Assembly: GCF_964275005.1 (NCBI RefSeq)
Contig: NC_092695.1
Location: 10,865,697 to 10,929,696 of the forward strand
Length of the DNA stretch: 64,000 bases
Reading direction: 5' to 3'
Source of the DNA: Diadema setosum
Taxonomy: Eukaryota; Echinodermata; Echinoidea; Diadematoida; Diadematidae
In this document: in pieces, positions 13,601 to 24,546 of the stretch
How the letters are laid out: the number at the start of each line of letters is the position of its first letter
Numbering within the stretch: the first letter of the stretch is position 1
Notes under the pieces: model-generated
Told to the model about the DNA's origin: nothing
What the model saw: only the letters and a program-made list of their open reading frames with translations
Databases searched by the model: none
Program-made: the position numbers and the translations under genes

Positions 13601-15129
13601 AGGAGGAAGATTTCTCTTTAGGCACGGGAACAATGATTGCCTTTTTCCACTGCTTTGGGACAAGACCTGACTGGTAGGAAGAGTTCAACACCTCACAGAG
13701 GGGTGTTGCCAACTCAATAGCAAATTCCTTGACAAGACGTGCAGGTATTCCATCAGGACCACTTGATTTCCCTGGTTTGATTCGTTTCAGCTCCTTGAAG
13801 ACCTCATACGGTTGAAGTAATGTTGGAGGTTGGGCGGGCAAGAATGCTGGTAAGCTCTCACGATCAAGTACAGGTATGTCGAGATTGATGCTTGCGAAGT
13901 GGTTATTGGCCGCTTCAGCGACAGCATAATCGTCCAAATCAGGAATTTCCGGTATGGTGATGGTACTTGCGGGTTTCGCTGCAGATGACAAGAGTTTGAT
14001 ATGTCCATACCAGCTTGATGGGTTCTCTTGCTTCAATTTGAGAACACGCTCTTTGTAGAAGTTACGTTTCAGTTCCGCTTTCACCCTTTGAACTTTGTTA
14101 CGCAGTCGTTTCCACTCCCTCTCATCTGTTCGAAATGCTCGTTGTCTCTGACAGATCAACGCTTTGAGGAAAGGCGTTACCCATGGTTGATCGTTTGAGT
14201 GCATTTTGGTTGATTTCAGCGGAAAAAACACATCAATTTTCTCTCGCAGGGTTTCATAGAAATTGTCACATTTTTCTTGGACAGAAAGCTGAGGGGATGT
14301 GACTTCAGCCCAGTTGTGCTGTGAACACCAGTTACCAAACTCACGAATCGCAGAGTCTTTCATGGGACGAGTGATTTTACTGACCAATTTGTTTGGTTTC
14401 TCACCTCTACTTTAGGATGGTTTCCAAAGCACAGCATTGTGATCGCCACCAGTGCCTAGAGGTGAGAGGATGTCTGGTGCGGAGTACTCTCTTTGCATAT
14501 TTGTGATTATGAGGTCCAATATGGCAGATCCACGTGTGGGACTCCTCACAACTTGAACAAGACCACCCGTACATGTAAGCTGAGAGATGTCGGCTCGGTT
14601 AAAGTCACCAAGAATCATGATACCAGCGTTTGTGTGCCTAGTGTTTATATCGTCGACACAGTTCATGAGGTACTGGATGAGATCGTCGGCGCCATCGTAC
14701 GCGGGAGGGGAATACACAGCCGCTACGTAAATGCACGAAACGTCACGGGGTAGTCTCTTAGGCCTGATTTGAATCCAAAGAATCTCATGATCAGGATGTG
14801 GTGGGAGAAAATTGACAGTTTTCGGTGATAAATCAGGTCTAGCGTAAATCACCACTCCACCACCACGCCGAAAAGTCCTCGATTTTGCGTAGGACAAGAA
14901 ATCGTTCACTGCATAGTCACTCTCGGGCTGGTCAGCTCGAAACCAAGTTTCACTTACTACACATAGGTCACACCCCAGTTGTTTGACGATGATAGCAAAT
15001 TCATCCAGTTTGTTATTCAGAGAGCGAGGGTTGCAGAGGTAAACAGTCGGGAATGTACAATAATGCGAGTTGGAGGAACTTACGCATTCAATTCTCTGTA
15101 ACTGGGGGTTGCGGGGCCTGGTTTTTGTT
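10664..15129 (-). mobile_element. 5'-truncated LINE, CR1/jockey-like
   Basis: A non-LTR retrotransposon inserted in copy 1 only. It reads right to left: endonuclease, reverse transcriptase, C-terminal domain, about 1.7 kb of 3' UTR, then a TCTA-repeat tail (GATA on the plus strand at 10664-10691). CAATA at 10659-10663 and 15130-15134 fits a 5 bp target duplication. Copy 2 shows the uninterrupted site near 63073-63080. The 5' end stops at the start of the endonuclease, so any first ORF is missing. I assign CR1/jockey from domain order and the C-terminal IQKRALRII region; the clade is not certain. Confidence 0.9.
12397..15117 (-). pseudogene. LINE ORF2: endonuclease and reverse transcriptase, one stop and one frameshift
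   Basis: The endonuclease part starts with NPRSLNNKLDEF, then VSETWF, GDFNRAD and GGDHNAV (EEP nuclease blocks). One in-frame TAA at 14412-14414 interrupts it, and the same frame then continues into the reverse transcriptase. RT blocks are PGKSSGPDGIP, HRPISLT, DFTRAFDRVDH, AGVPQGIRLGPLLF and the catalytic YVDDMS. Near 12950 a 1 nt shift moves the reading to the frame of the C-terminal domain, which ends at 12397. The rest is intact, so the loss of function is recent. Confidence 0.88.
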
Positions 15130-15134
15130 CAATA

Positions 15135-15661
15135 CAGAAAAGATGACGAAGCAAGGTAATTTGTAAAGCACAGATTTTTTATTGCCGCCTCCTCAGCATG
15201 AAACGCGCAAATGTGCATTCAAAGAATACAGATGGGCTTCTCGTCTACCTTTTCTGAAATAATCTTTTTTCCTCATCTTCCTATGTTAAGTGTATGCAGG
15301 CTTCTAATTTTCTTCCCTCTCCAACTGTGATATTTGATACCCTGACTTCACATCTGCATGATCCATATATATTGTATCATTCACTCCCCAGCTGTAGCTC
15401 ATGTGCAAATGTTCCATGAATTTTCATGATGTCCATGAAAGTCCATGTAAAACCTATAAGGGTGCCTTTGGAAGGCAGTTTTGTACCACTGAAAAGGCCA
15501 ACTCTACACGATAATGAAGAAATGAATGAACGAATAGATAAATAAATCAATATAAATCACGTCCTGTCGTTAGCTTGGTTCTGATTAAGTCTGAAATGGT
15601 GACGCATGCGTAAGTATATATATTATATATATATATATAACTATTTACTTGCAATCGTAGT
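15135..15661. other. Intergenic sequence between gene A and the 3' end of gene B
   Basis: It continues the 5' flank of gene A after the LINE and matches 63080-63697 in copy 2. It holds a short AT tract at 15617-15640 just past the polyadenylation signal of gene B. No ORF or domain was recognised. Confidence 0.6.
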
Positions 15662-15667
15662 TTTATT
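15662..15667 (-). terminator. Polyadenylation signal AATAAA, gene B
   Basis: TTTATT on the plus strand, inside a block TTTTATTGAAGGAAACAT that is repeated at 45848-45865 (gene D) and 63697-63714 (gene E), each time 3' of an esterase gene. A conserved position downstream of three paralogous stops supports a real 3' end. Confidence 0.6.
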
Positions 15668-16041
15668 GAAGGAAACATTACGCGCACAAATATTCAACTA
15701 AAATATTGCGACAAAAAACAAAAGTATAAAAGCTTCTTCCTTAGGTTGATTTTTAAACTACCTCTAGTTTCATCCGTTTTGTGACCCGGCCGTGTGTGAC
15801 TCTAATGTTCCCCCGAGTCCTCTGGCATGGTTCTGCCCCCATAGACACGCCAAGCAAGGTGTTTTATTCGCATCAACTATAGTCCTTCAAAGGGGACCAA
15901 CAGCCATCTATCACTTTCATTCAAATCAAGTGAAATCAAATCAAATCACGCATCGTCTGCGTCACACAGTTTATCACAGATTGATGTCGATTCCATGTTG
16001 GTGATGGTTTTACAGTTGACAGAAAATTCCTATAATCCCTA

Positions 16042-16338
16042 CTGGAAAGAACACAATGTCTCATAGTGTGTTTAAAATGTGTTCACATAGTCGACTATGT
16101 AAAAAACGCTCAAATTTAACAGTGTAAAGATAATTCCACACTGTGGTGTGGTTTTTCACAGAGAGTTCACATAGTAATGTTATGTTTCACACTGGGAATT
16201 GATGAGTCACAATGTGTTGACAATGTTAAAACGCTCGAATTTAATAAAAATGTGAAGAGATTTCACACTGTGTTTACAATGTGTTCACGCTGTGTTTTAC
16301 AATGTATTTCACACGGTGGGACACTGTGTTCTTTCCAG
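16042..16338. mobile_element. Miniature TIR element, CTGGAAAGAACACA ends
   Basis: The left end CTGGAAAGAACACAATGT is mirrored by ACACTGTGTTCTTTCCAG on the right. The interior is a string of CACTGTG, TTCACA and AATGTG variants, so it can fold over its whole length. No coding capacity. Confidence 0.75.
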
Positions 16339-16654
16339 CAGAGTTGTGACAGGATTAGTAACTTGACAGCAAAGCATGACAAATATTTTATTATGATAAA
16401 ACTCTTTCTAAAATAAGTGTAGATGTTAAAAACATTCTGGGTAGTTTTCTGAGACACTGCTTTAAGACTTCTTACATTACTTGTATTGGAATAACTCGAT
16501 TACTTCGGGAGTATAAATCGCTTGAAAAAAAAAAAGAAACTCCTAATCGTCATTAACAAGATGAAGAGAATACGTTAATGTAAGTGACGACTGAAACAGC
16601 TTGGAAAGTGTTGTTGGATCTCCTCGGGGATCACGGTGCTGGCGTTAGGAGTGG

Positions 16655-17001
16655 CGGTCACTGCTCGTTATTCCGAAGGTTCGTTATTCCGAAGGCTCTT
16701 CAGTCCGAAGATTCGTTATTCCGAAGGTTCGTTATTTCGAATTTCATTTTCGGATTAACAACGAACAACAACAACGAACCTCCGGAATAACGCCACAAAT
16801 GTTCGGATTAACGAACCCTTTTTCATTTTCGGATGAACGAACCTCTAGGTATAGAGAATTTGTGTGTTTCGGATTAACGAACCTTCGGAATAACGAACTT
16901 TCGGAATAACGAACCTTCGGGATAACGAACTTTCGGAATAACGAACCTTCGGAATAATGAACCTTCGGAATAGCGAACCTTCGGAATAACGAACAGCACC
17001 C
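16655..17001. mobile_element. Foldback element built of TTCGTTATTCCGAAGG units
   Basis: The left part has TTCGTTATTCCGAAGG repeated in tandem; the right part has many units of its complement, ending GAACAGCACCC. A related shorter copy is at 20153-20362, which begins GGGTGCTGTTCG, the complement of this right end. Confidence 0.8.
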
Positions 17002-17619
17002 AGGAGTGGCAGCGATTAACAGAGCATTATTATGTAGTATAAAATTATGCTATTGTTCTTTCCATGCTGTGTTTCATTCACAGTCAGTCAGTTGAAAGCC
17101 TTTTAGTTACAGGTAGTCCCCTGCTTGTAATCCTCGAACACCCGCTGCCATTCTTCCATCTCCCCCTTCCAGTCGTCGTAGCTTTCCCGCCATTCTCTCT
17201 CCTCTTCCGTCATGCTGCCTGTAACATTATAGACAATACCAGAAGTACTGGATCATATCTACTGAACCATGCAAACATTATCGATAATATATTAAACATC
17301 TATAATCAACATCATCACACTTCTCCCACTGCATTTTTCTCTATACCCAACAAGTTCACTACCAGCACAAATATAATAAAGACCACAGTATTATAGAAGA
17401 TGAGAAAGTATATAAAATGAACGGTGAAGAATTCACGAAAATACTTTATACCCACTGTAAACGACATTATTCTTTTACTCATTTTACCGAACATGACGTC
17501 AACAATATAAAATCGACAATCAGGACTGAAGAACGCTCAAAGGCATGGCACAGTTTCGTCTGAGATGGAGTTTCAGGTTTTTTGATGATGATTTTTTTAA
17601 GATAATGGTAAACCTCTTA

Positions 17620-17880
17620 TTAAATAGAGAAGAGCATACAATTTTAGGAAGAATTCAAATGTTATTTGACGAAAATTAGTTTTGAAATAGCTGAGATATA
17701 TATCCATTAAAAAGCATTACATGAGAGGTGGGACCCACCTTTTATTAAAGATCGCTTTGGTTAGTAGGCCCCCCTATGATTTTCTTTTTTTTTTAATATC
17801 TCAGCCATTTCAAACCTGATTTTCATCAAATATACTCTGAATTTCTCTAGGATTGTATGCTTTTTAACATTTCATATAGA
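17620..17880. mobile_element. Inverted-repeat element in intron 9 of pseudogene B
   Basis: The left arm AGAGCATACAATTTTAGGAA is mirrored by a right arm ending near GATTGTATGCTTTTTAAC; arms are about 95 bp. The centre contains GGTGGGACCCACC. A relative is at 46500-46735, and half a copy is at 20935-21130. Confidence 0.7.
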
Positions 17881-18218
17881 AGTGGCACTTCCAAGATAAA
17901 AGTTAAAAGCTGAATCTTCACTTTAACCAAAACCTTCAAAACTATTCCTTTAAGCTGACAGTTTTGTTTTGTGTGTGTAATTAAAAAATACAACTTTCTT
18001 TTAAATTGACTCGATGAGTGTGAAAATATGACTTACTCGTAAAGCTAATGAGAGCAGGCATGTAGTTATTCCAGAAGTGACATCCCCTCACTCTGGCGGC
18101 TCTTCCCACTCCCAGCTCGAGGGACATCTCTTTGTGACTGAGCTCAGGGATGGTGTAGAAAGGCCAGAAATCTTTCCCGTCTCCTCGAGGAACGTCCTCA
18201 CTGGGTCTACTGGGATCT

Positions 18219-19810
18219 CTGCGTCCAGCAACACAAGGAAAAGAATCGTAATTTGCAAATTAATCATATCGTCATTGAGACTATAACGGTTTCTTATGTT
18301 TGGAAACATATAGGTGTATATCACTCGAATTCGTCGACGTATACATATGAAAATAACTCCATGCAAGCCTACATAGATAACCTGTACGTACGGCTGAGTA
18401 CACCATGATATATATAAATCTTATATGAATTCATATTTTACGCTTTTACATATTTATTTCACGACATAAGTGATAAGGGCATCACGAATAAACATAATTC
18501 AGTAGTTTATCTTTGATTTATTGCAAGGCGATAGAGATATCTACATCTATATTACAACGGCATGCCACCTGTAATCTATAACTACTTCGACCTGGCAGCA
18601 TCATACATTTTTCTTCCTCACACGTTCAAAAGTTCACTTATATGTTTGCTAAATAATCCGAATTAGAAGTGTGCGAAATATCGCAGTAACAGCGGCAACA
18701 GCAGTTTCGTAAAGACGAAAATTTGAATTATCACCCGAGAAGGTTCATCGGAAGTACGACAGTCGCAGGGCATAAATCGGATCATGGCTGCTATGTGATT
18801 TCTTTCTTAACAATAGATTATTAATTATCGACCAATCCGGCAACAGCAGTAGGCCTACCCGCCGATTTTATGCGCTAGAGGGAATCGCGTAGAGCTTGTT
18901 GGAATAAATTACGATTACTATAAGGCACGATCGATCGCCACGTAACACTCTACCACCCCACAATGCTGATGTGGGAGGGTTGTTCTGGAATAAATGTCAT
19001 ATTCTATAATTGAAATTATTTTACACCTTTGATTTGAAAATTACCCAAAGCAACTTGATATAGTGCCAAATTGCGTGAGAGAGGTAAGTTTCGTTGTATA
19101 GACCCATTCGACATTTTGCAAGCAAATTCCAGACGGTAGAAGATACATTTGAGTCCTTCTAAGAACTACGTTTCACTTTAAATACTTAAAGTCATTCAAA
19201 AAGTGCACGTTATCGCCTTGATATTTCCTTTGAGAATAACATTTCGAAAGGCCCTGGATTATTACAAAGTTAGCAGTTGGTGTGGTTCCACTTCCAAAGA
19301 TTCTCCCTGAATTGTTGCACAATACCCTCCCTTCGGTGGCCTGCACGCTATTGCCGGTTCTTTTTTGCCAAATCTGTACTTTGACTATTGACTTGTTTGA
19401 CTAAGCTGACGATGTTTGTTTGGTGAATTAAAAAAAAAAATGATGAAGGGTAATTGGTGATTTGACTAACCTAGATATATTGCGAGAATTTCCGAGTAGT
19501 GGTTATCTTCATCTTTCGTTATTTTGGGCTTTTAGCCAGCCATTTTATTCCGCATCTTTCAGACAGCTGTAGTGATGATGTGATAATATTATGTTCTAAT
19601 TTAAGACACGAGACAGAAATTGCAATTTCTGTAACTACATGTATAAACTCCCTATTAATCCTACTGCTCATCTTATCCTACACCTGTTGAGAGAAAGACA
19701 ATGTACAGCACTATTAATACCAGTCATTATCATTTGTGATTATATATGTGAGTAATTGTTGTGTATATGAACATACGATATCAGATTGGAGGTTGAAAAC
19801 AAGAGCTTAC
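18219..19810. other. Intron 8 of pseudogene B
   Basis: AT-rich sequence with no recognisable coding or repeat structure apart from short A tracts; ORFs here are short and show no family resemblance. Confidence 0.5.
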
Positions 19811-20152
19811 CCTGACTTCGCAAAGTTTGTCCAGAATTCCATGAACTTAACGGAGAGGGCGTTTTCTTCCGCGGTCATGTTGTGTCCTCTTATGTTGTAC
19901 AGCTCGTCAATGAGGGCATCCCCAAAACAAAAATCAGGTCTTCACCATGACCCGCACCAAGCCACGGAGTAGAAGGGACGATATCTCTATACTGATAGAT
20001 ACTTCTAGCAATGAATATGGCATGATAATATGAAGGTAAAACATTTCAATGGATCAAACGAATGATTTATGACTGTAACTGACGTAAGGTAAAAAAAAAG
20101 GAATTTAAAATGAGCTTACTTAAAATGAGCTCCCTCTTATGTTTACAGATAA

Positions 20153-20362
20153 GGGTGCTGTTCGTTATTCCGAAGGTTCGTTATTAAGGTTCGTTTTTCC
20201 GAAGGTTCGTTAATCCAAAACACACGAATTCCCTATACCTAGAGGTTCGTTATTCCGAAGGTTCGTTGATTAAAAAATGAAATTCGGAATAACGAACCTT
20301 CGGAATAACGAACCTTCGGACTAAAGAGCCTATGGAATAACGAACCTTCGGAATAACGAACT
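20153..20362. mobile_element. Foldback element, TTCGTTATTCCGAAGG family, short copy
   Basis: Starts GGGTGCTGTTCGTTATTCCG and ends with complementary CGGAATAACGAACTG. A spacer near 20220-20280 shares CCTATACCTAGAGG (in reverse) with the copy at 16655-17001. Confidence 0.75.
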
Positions 20363-20934
20363 GTAACCAAAGATACATTTGTTTCCAACTTTGCATTCAT
20401 TCATATCCTACTCGTCATGCAACAACAGACTATATAAACCATTTTGAAAATCCTAAATTTATTACAGATCAAAATTTTTACCACACCATGGTACTCATTG
20501 TCTGACGATTTTAGACATCGCAGTTCTTCTCTGTAATGTTTGAAGTCATCGTAAGAATTAAAAAAAAAAATGAATGAATAAAATAAAATTCTCGCAATCC
20601 ATCACCGGTATTACACATTTTGCGCACCGCTTCATCGCGTATCCCAAATCATAACTATTGGTTTGCTTTGAAATATGAATTTCCTTAAACGCGAATTCTA
20701 ATGTAAAGTGTTTTTTTTTTTTCGTATGAAGCTTCAAACTCCTAGACACTATATAATATTACTTCTCTTCTCTCAACTATTTTTTTCTATTCAGGTATAC
20801 CCTTCTTTGTTCCTTAATTTCGTTTCTGTATATTGTCCCCTTGTGTTGTCCTGCTTGGTCAAGTGATATTGAAAATACTAGGCAGTTCACGTTATTTATT
20901 TATCTGTGTGTATGAGTCTTGCTCCTTCATTTGA

Positions 20935-21130
20935 CTTAGATACTGTTAAAGGGAAAAATGTAACAAATCATAGTGGCGTGAGGCCTAATCCAATTTTTAT
21001 GTGGCTATCTTAGCCATTTCAAAATCAATTTCATTCCAAATAAACATAAAATTTTCTTATGCTCTTCCATATTCTATATAAGTGTTTTCTAATTACCTCG
21101 CAAAAAGTTAACACCCGATTCCCCATCTCA
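20935..21130. mobile_element. Partial copy of the inverted-repeat element of 17620-17880
   Basis: Shares the TATCTTAGCCATTTCAAAA ... CTTATGCTCTTCCATATTC order with the right arms at 17620-17880 and 46500-46735; the other arm is absent. Confidence 0.5.
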
Positions 21131-21313
21131 ATTAAAACGATAACATCCTTTTAACGAACTGTAACCCATTTAACACGTCGTTGTAACGAACTGTAACCCA
21201 CATAACACGTCCTTGTACGTCGCTGTAATAAAGACAGAGAGGCACGTTGATTCGAATGAGTAGTTAAGGAATCAATTTGGGAACGAGTGGAGGAACCAAG
21301 CCTCACCGAGAAC

Positions 21314-21339
21314 GGGGGGGGGGGGGGGGGGGGGGGGGG
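21314..21339. repeat. Poly-G tract
   Basis: An uninterrupted run of 26 G on the plus strand, in the interval where exon 7 of pseudogene B should be. It is a likely sequencing or assembly weak point. Confidence 0.9.
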
Positions 21340-23243
21340 ACTCCGTTCAACTATCAGATGCCTGAGACCTGGGGGATCCCAGGGATTCCGAGTCGTATTT
21401 CACACACTGTCAGTTCGTGAACTTCCTGCACAATTTCCCCGGAAAATTTCACGCATGTAAGGGATATTCTTCCACTGACAGGACGCCAGAAGAAGCTTAT
21501 TGTTTTATCGGCGGAACGTGACACGACGTCTGTTTCAGATCTAGTTTCAATTTATACAAATTTGGAGGTTTTGGTAAAATATATGCTTCAGAAAGTTTAG
21601 TACGTTTGTTATCGTGTATCATCCAGTATCCACTGCTAATTCCGAAGTCGTTGACCATTGTGGGTATTTCGTGTTGGTCTGTTGGCATTTTATTTTCGTA
21701 AGGAGTGAACTATGATTAGGTCTTATTTTGAACATCTAGGAAGGTTTGTTTGTTTTTCGTTTGTTATTTAAATCACACATCGTCCTTTACCTCATTTGCT
21801 TTCGTCATTATTTCTTCAGCTTCTTGGACTTTTAGGCAGGCAACCAAAACTTCTGAGGTGGACGTGTCGCACCCGAAGGCGACCCCCAACTCTCGGGATA
21901 TCCTCCTGTCCCTTTCGGATTCTAAAAAGCCCATGGACTAATTGCAGTGCCGCTCTATTCAGTGATAAACGTACAATACATATTTATCAAACAGAAATAA
22001 AACAAACTGCCACCGTGCATCAGAAGGCCAACAAAAAGTCGCACGCCGTGATTTTACGTCAGAACTCAAAATTTGTGAAATAGGTCAACCTATAAGTAAT
22101 CTTTAGTTTTGTTTATTTTCTGAAGTGACCAATTCTCCTGAACAATTATAACATTCGGGATTAAAAGGTGGGAAATTGTGCTTTTTGCAATTATTCTAGA
22201 ACACGTTTTAAAGAATAGTGTGATTATGTTAGTTTTAGAGGCCCCTTTTCATTTCTCGAAATCTATTTACACACTCCTCACTTTCAACTTGCATTTTGAC
22301 AGATTGGTGCTTCTGCACTTAAAGCTGGTGTCAGTCATGGATGGAGTGCTTTAAGAAATAATGAGTGGGGAAACACCAACTTAATCTTAAGACAGTGTAT
22401 TCGTTCATTGCGGTTGGTAACGAGTTTGGTTCCTTTTTTGTTTTTGTTCCAGTCAATGCACAGAGCACAGCTTGTTGAGATTAAGCATTTGAATAGACTC
22501 TGAACTTCAAAGCTTTCTTTTCTAAGTAACCTTATTTCCAGAGCGTGTATTCTCTTTCCTAATAGTTTGGATTTGAATTGATCCAGATACGCACCATTTT
22601 GTAGTCTACAGCATGATCTGTCAGAATCAGCCCTTAAACAGAAAATGTCTGGAGACTTTTTGGTGGTTTTGTGGTGCAGGGTCACGAGAACAATTGGTAA
22701 GCAAAAGCGATTTCATCTGACATAATTGCCTCAAATAACCATTCAAATGCAAAAATAACACAAACTTTGATTTGCGCTGATACACAACGGTGTCTGCATC
22801 TGACATCAATTCCAGTCTTTAGTTCAATTTAAGGCTCTCATATTGCATACCTTCATTATTGATAATCTTTCAACAGACAGCTACTTACGCATGAACACAC
22901 AGGCACACATACACACACACACATCTATTAAAATTATATATATATATATACTACTCAGCTTTTCGTCTTATTGACCGCTACATATTAAGCACTGGTGGCC
23001 AATTGCTAGTTAGACGCGTCCTTTTTATGCAATAAATACTGTTGGGACTGCAGCGCTCACCTGTACGGCTGTAAAGGCCGTGTCACACCTTTCCGGGCAA
23101 GCCTTGCGTACGACTTGCGAAGAACAATTTTTACTACCCGGAGGTGCCACGCAGATGACCCGCACATGACAGTACCTAGCACGTATCTCATCCGTAGTCG
23201 CCTGGAGGTGCGCACGTAAATCTTTTTATCCGCAACTATGTCT

Positions 23244-23813
23244 AGGCCTTGTCACACCTTTCCGGGCAAGTTACGCGGGCTTGTTGAGTGTAGGAATTTT
23301 CCAGCATACCGGAGAATTACTGAGGGCGGACAAGGATTTAAGCGAGTCAGTGCATGTGTCTTACTTGCTGGACGCGTTCTACTTAAATTCTACTTGCGAG
23401 TATACTGTGTGACTTTGTACCAGTAGCGTGGGGGCTGACAACTCAGTGAAGGAATTCCTCTGAAGGAATGGCAGAAATCCCACAGAATGTCATTATCTTG
23501 GCTGCATAAGGGACTGCGAAGTACCTGCGTGGGAGTTGCCTGCGAGGTGCTGCCGCTAAGGGCCTCCTACTGGCGTTCTGCGTGGACTCACTCCGGGCAT
23601 CCCCGCGACTCACCCGGAAAAAAAAAAAATTGGTCATGCTCAAAACTTGGCTGCGGTTAAATCGGACTTGCGTGCCGTACCTCCGGGCAACTACAGGCGA
23701 GATACGTGCTAGGCACTGTCAGGTGCGGACCAACTGCGGAGAGCTCCGGGTAGTAAATTTGTTTCCCCGCAAGTTAAGCCGCAAAACTTGCAAGATGCGG
23801 TATGACAAGGCCT
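23244..23813. mobile_element. Nested TIR element, AGGCCTTGTCACACC ends
   Basis: The left end AGGCCTTGTCACACC faces a slightly diverged right end GGTATGACAAGGCCT. It is a relative of the enclosing element, with CCGGGCAAG-rich subterminal sequence. No clear target duplication was read. Confidence 0.65.
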
Positions 23814-24024
23814 TGAGCATGCTCAAAAGTTGTTCCGAGTGAGTCATGGGGGTTCGCTCGCAGAGGTACACGCAGAACACCAGTATGAGACCCTTACCAG
23901 CAGCATCTCGCAGGCAACTCCAACGCAGGTACATCTCAGTACCTGTAAGTCGCTCGTAACAGAAAATGTATCGGTTTCAAAGCTCTCACGCAGGTCACAC
24001 GGAATACACGCAAGTAGAAGGTAA

Positions 24025-24400
24025 TGCCCCAGTCACATATAAACACGGATGCTCAAGGATCTACACGGTGATCCGGGGACGTCCGGGGAGATCCGGGGAG
24101 ATCCGGGATTTTGGTATGACTGTACACACGGTATCAACACGGCAGCTACACGGATAAGGCCGGAAGAGCGCGGCGTCTACACGGACAAACACGGCATCTA
24201 CACGGATCAACACGGCAGCTACACGGCAGCCACAGGGACCACCCCGGATTGCTCTGCCAACACGGCAATCCCCGGATGACGCCGGATGTTTTTGACCTCC
24301 AAAAGTTGCCGTGTTGGCCTCCCGGCGTCAACACGGATCTCTCCCCGGGTCAGATCCGGGGTGGTCCGGGGTGATCCGGGATGTCTATGTGACTGGGGCA
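24025..24400. mobile_element. Nested 376 bp TIR element, TGCCCCAGTCACATA ends
   Basis: Perfect terminal repeats TGCCCCAGTCACATA / TATGTGACTGGGGCA flanked by TAA on both sides. The interior is a chain of ACACGG, ATCCGGGG and GCTACACGG variants. It was inserted inside the 23075-24543 element. Confidence 0.85.
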
Positions 24401-24546
24401 TAAGTAGTACGTGACTAGTAGGTAATAAACAGGTGCAAAACTCGCAAACATTCTTGTCCGCCCGCGGAAAATTCTCCTGCGTGCGGAAAATCCCTCCTCG
24501 CAACAAGCCCGGTTAGCTTGCCTGGAAAGGTGTGACACGGCCTTAA

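Larger units (their letters stand above)
1..15972. repeat. Segmental duplication, copy 1 (gene A side)
   Basis: This block aligns almost base for base with 52672-64000, through exons, introns, microsatellites and the 5' flank of gene A, and into the 3' UTR end of the next gene upstream. It probably continues past the left edge. Compared with copy 2 it has two extra insertions, a solo LTR at 1642-2798 and a LINE at 10664-15129, and it lacks the TIR element at 60177-60962. By eye the six shared coding exons differ at 14 of 845-867 positions. Confidence 0.95.
15668..17102 (-). other. 3' UTR of pseudogene B (inferred)
   Basis: It extends from the TAA of the last exon to the conserved AATAAA. It contains two inserted foldback elements at 16042-16338 and 16655-17001. 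The part from 15662 to 15972 is nearly identical to the gene E 3' UTR at the right edge. Confidence 0.55.
17103..23065 (-). pseudogene. Gene B: broken cholinesterase-like carboxylesterase
   Basis: Surviving pieces: a 5 nt stub of exon 5 with its donor (23061-23065), exon 6 (21791-21954), exon 8 (19811-20004), exon 9 (18037-18218) and exon 10 (17103-17218). Exons 1-4 and nearly all of exon 5 are gone, and exon 7 is not found between 20005 and 21790. Exon 6 is 164 nt instead of 168, so PWAF runs directly into TAG. Exon 8 is 194 nt instead of 195, with one base lost at GMP-F-IDE. Exons 9 and 10 are still open in the family frame, and exon 10 still encodes the T-peptide-like tail with its Cys. 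The nucleophile Ser and the oxyanion hole are deleted. The remaining exon 9-10 sequence resembles gene D more than gene C, while the 5' flank resembles gene C. Confidence 0.9.
23075..24543. mobile_element. 1.47 kb TIR element at the deletion scar of gene B
   Basis: Ends AGGCCGTGTCACACC and GGTGTGACACGGCCT are perfect complements. TAA at 23072-23074 and 24544-24546 is a 3 bp target duplication, as in PIF/Harbinger-type elements (inference). Genes A and C read GTAAGAAC at the orthologous upstream position, which is the empty site. It has no transposase and contains two further elements, 23244-23813 and 24025-24400. Confidence 0.85.

Noticed and set aside
15792..16004. 70-codon plus-strand frame
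   Set aside because: Lies in the antisense of the 3' UTR shared by genes B and E, without domain features.
18088..18366. 92-codon minus-strand frame over exon 9 of pseudogene B
   Set aside because: It is in the wrong frame; the family frame of exon 9 is open with phase 2 at its acceptor.
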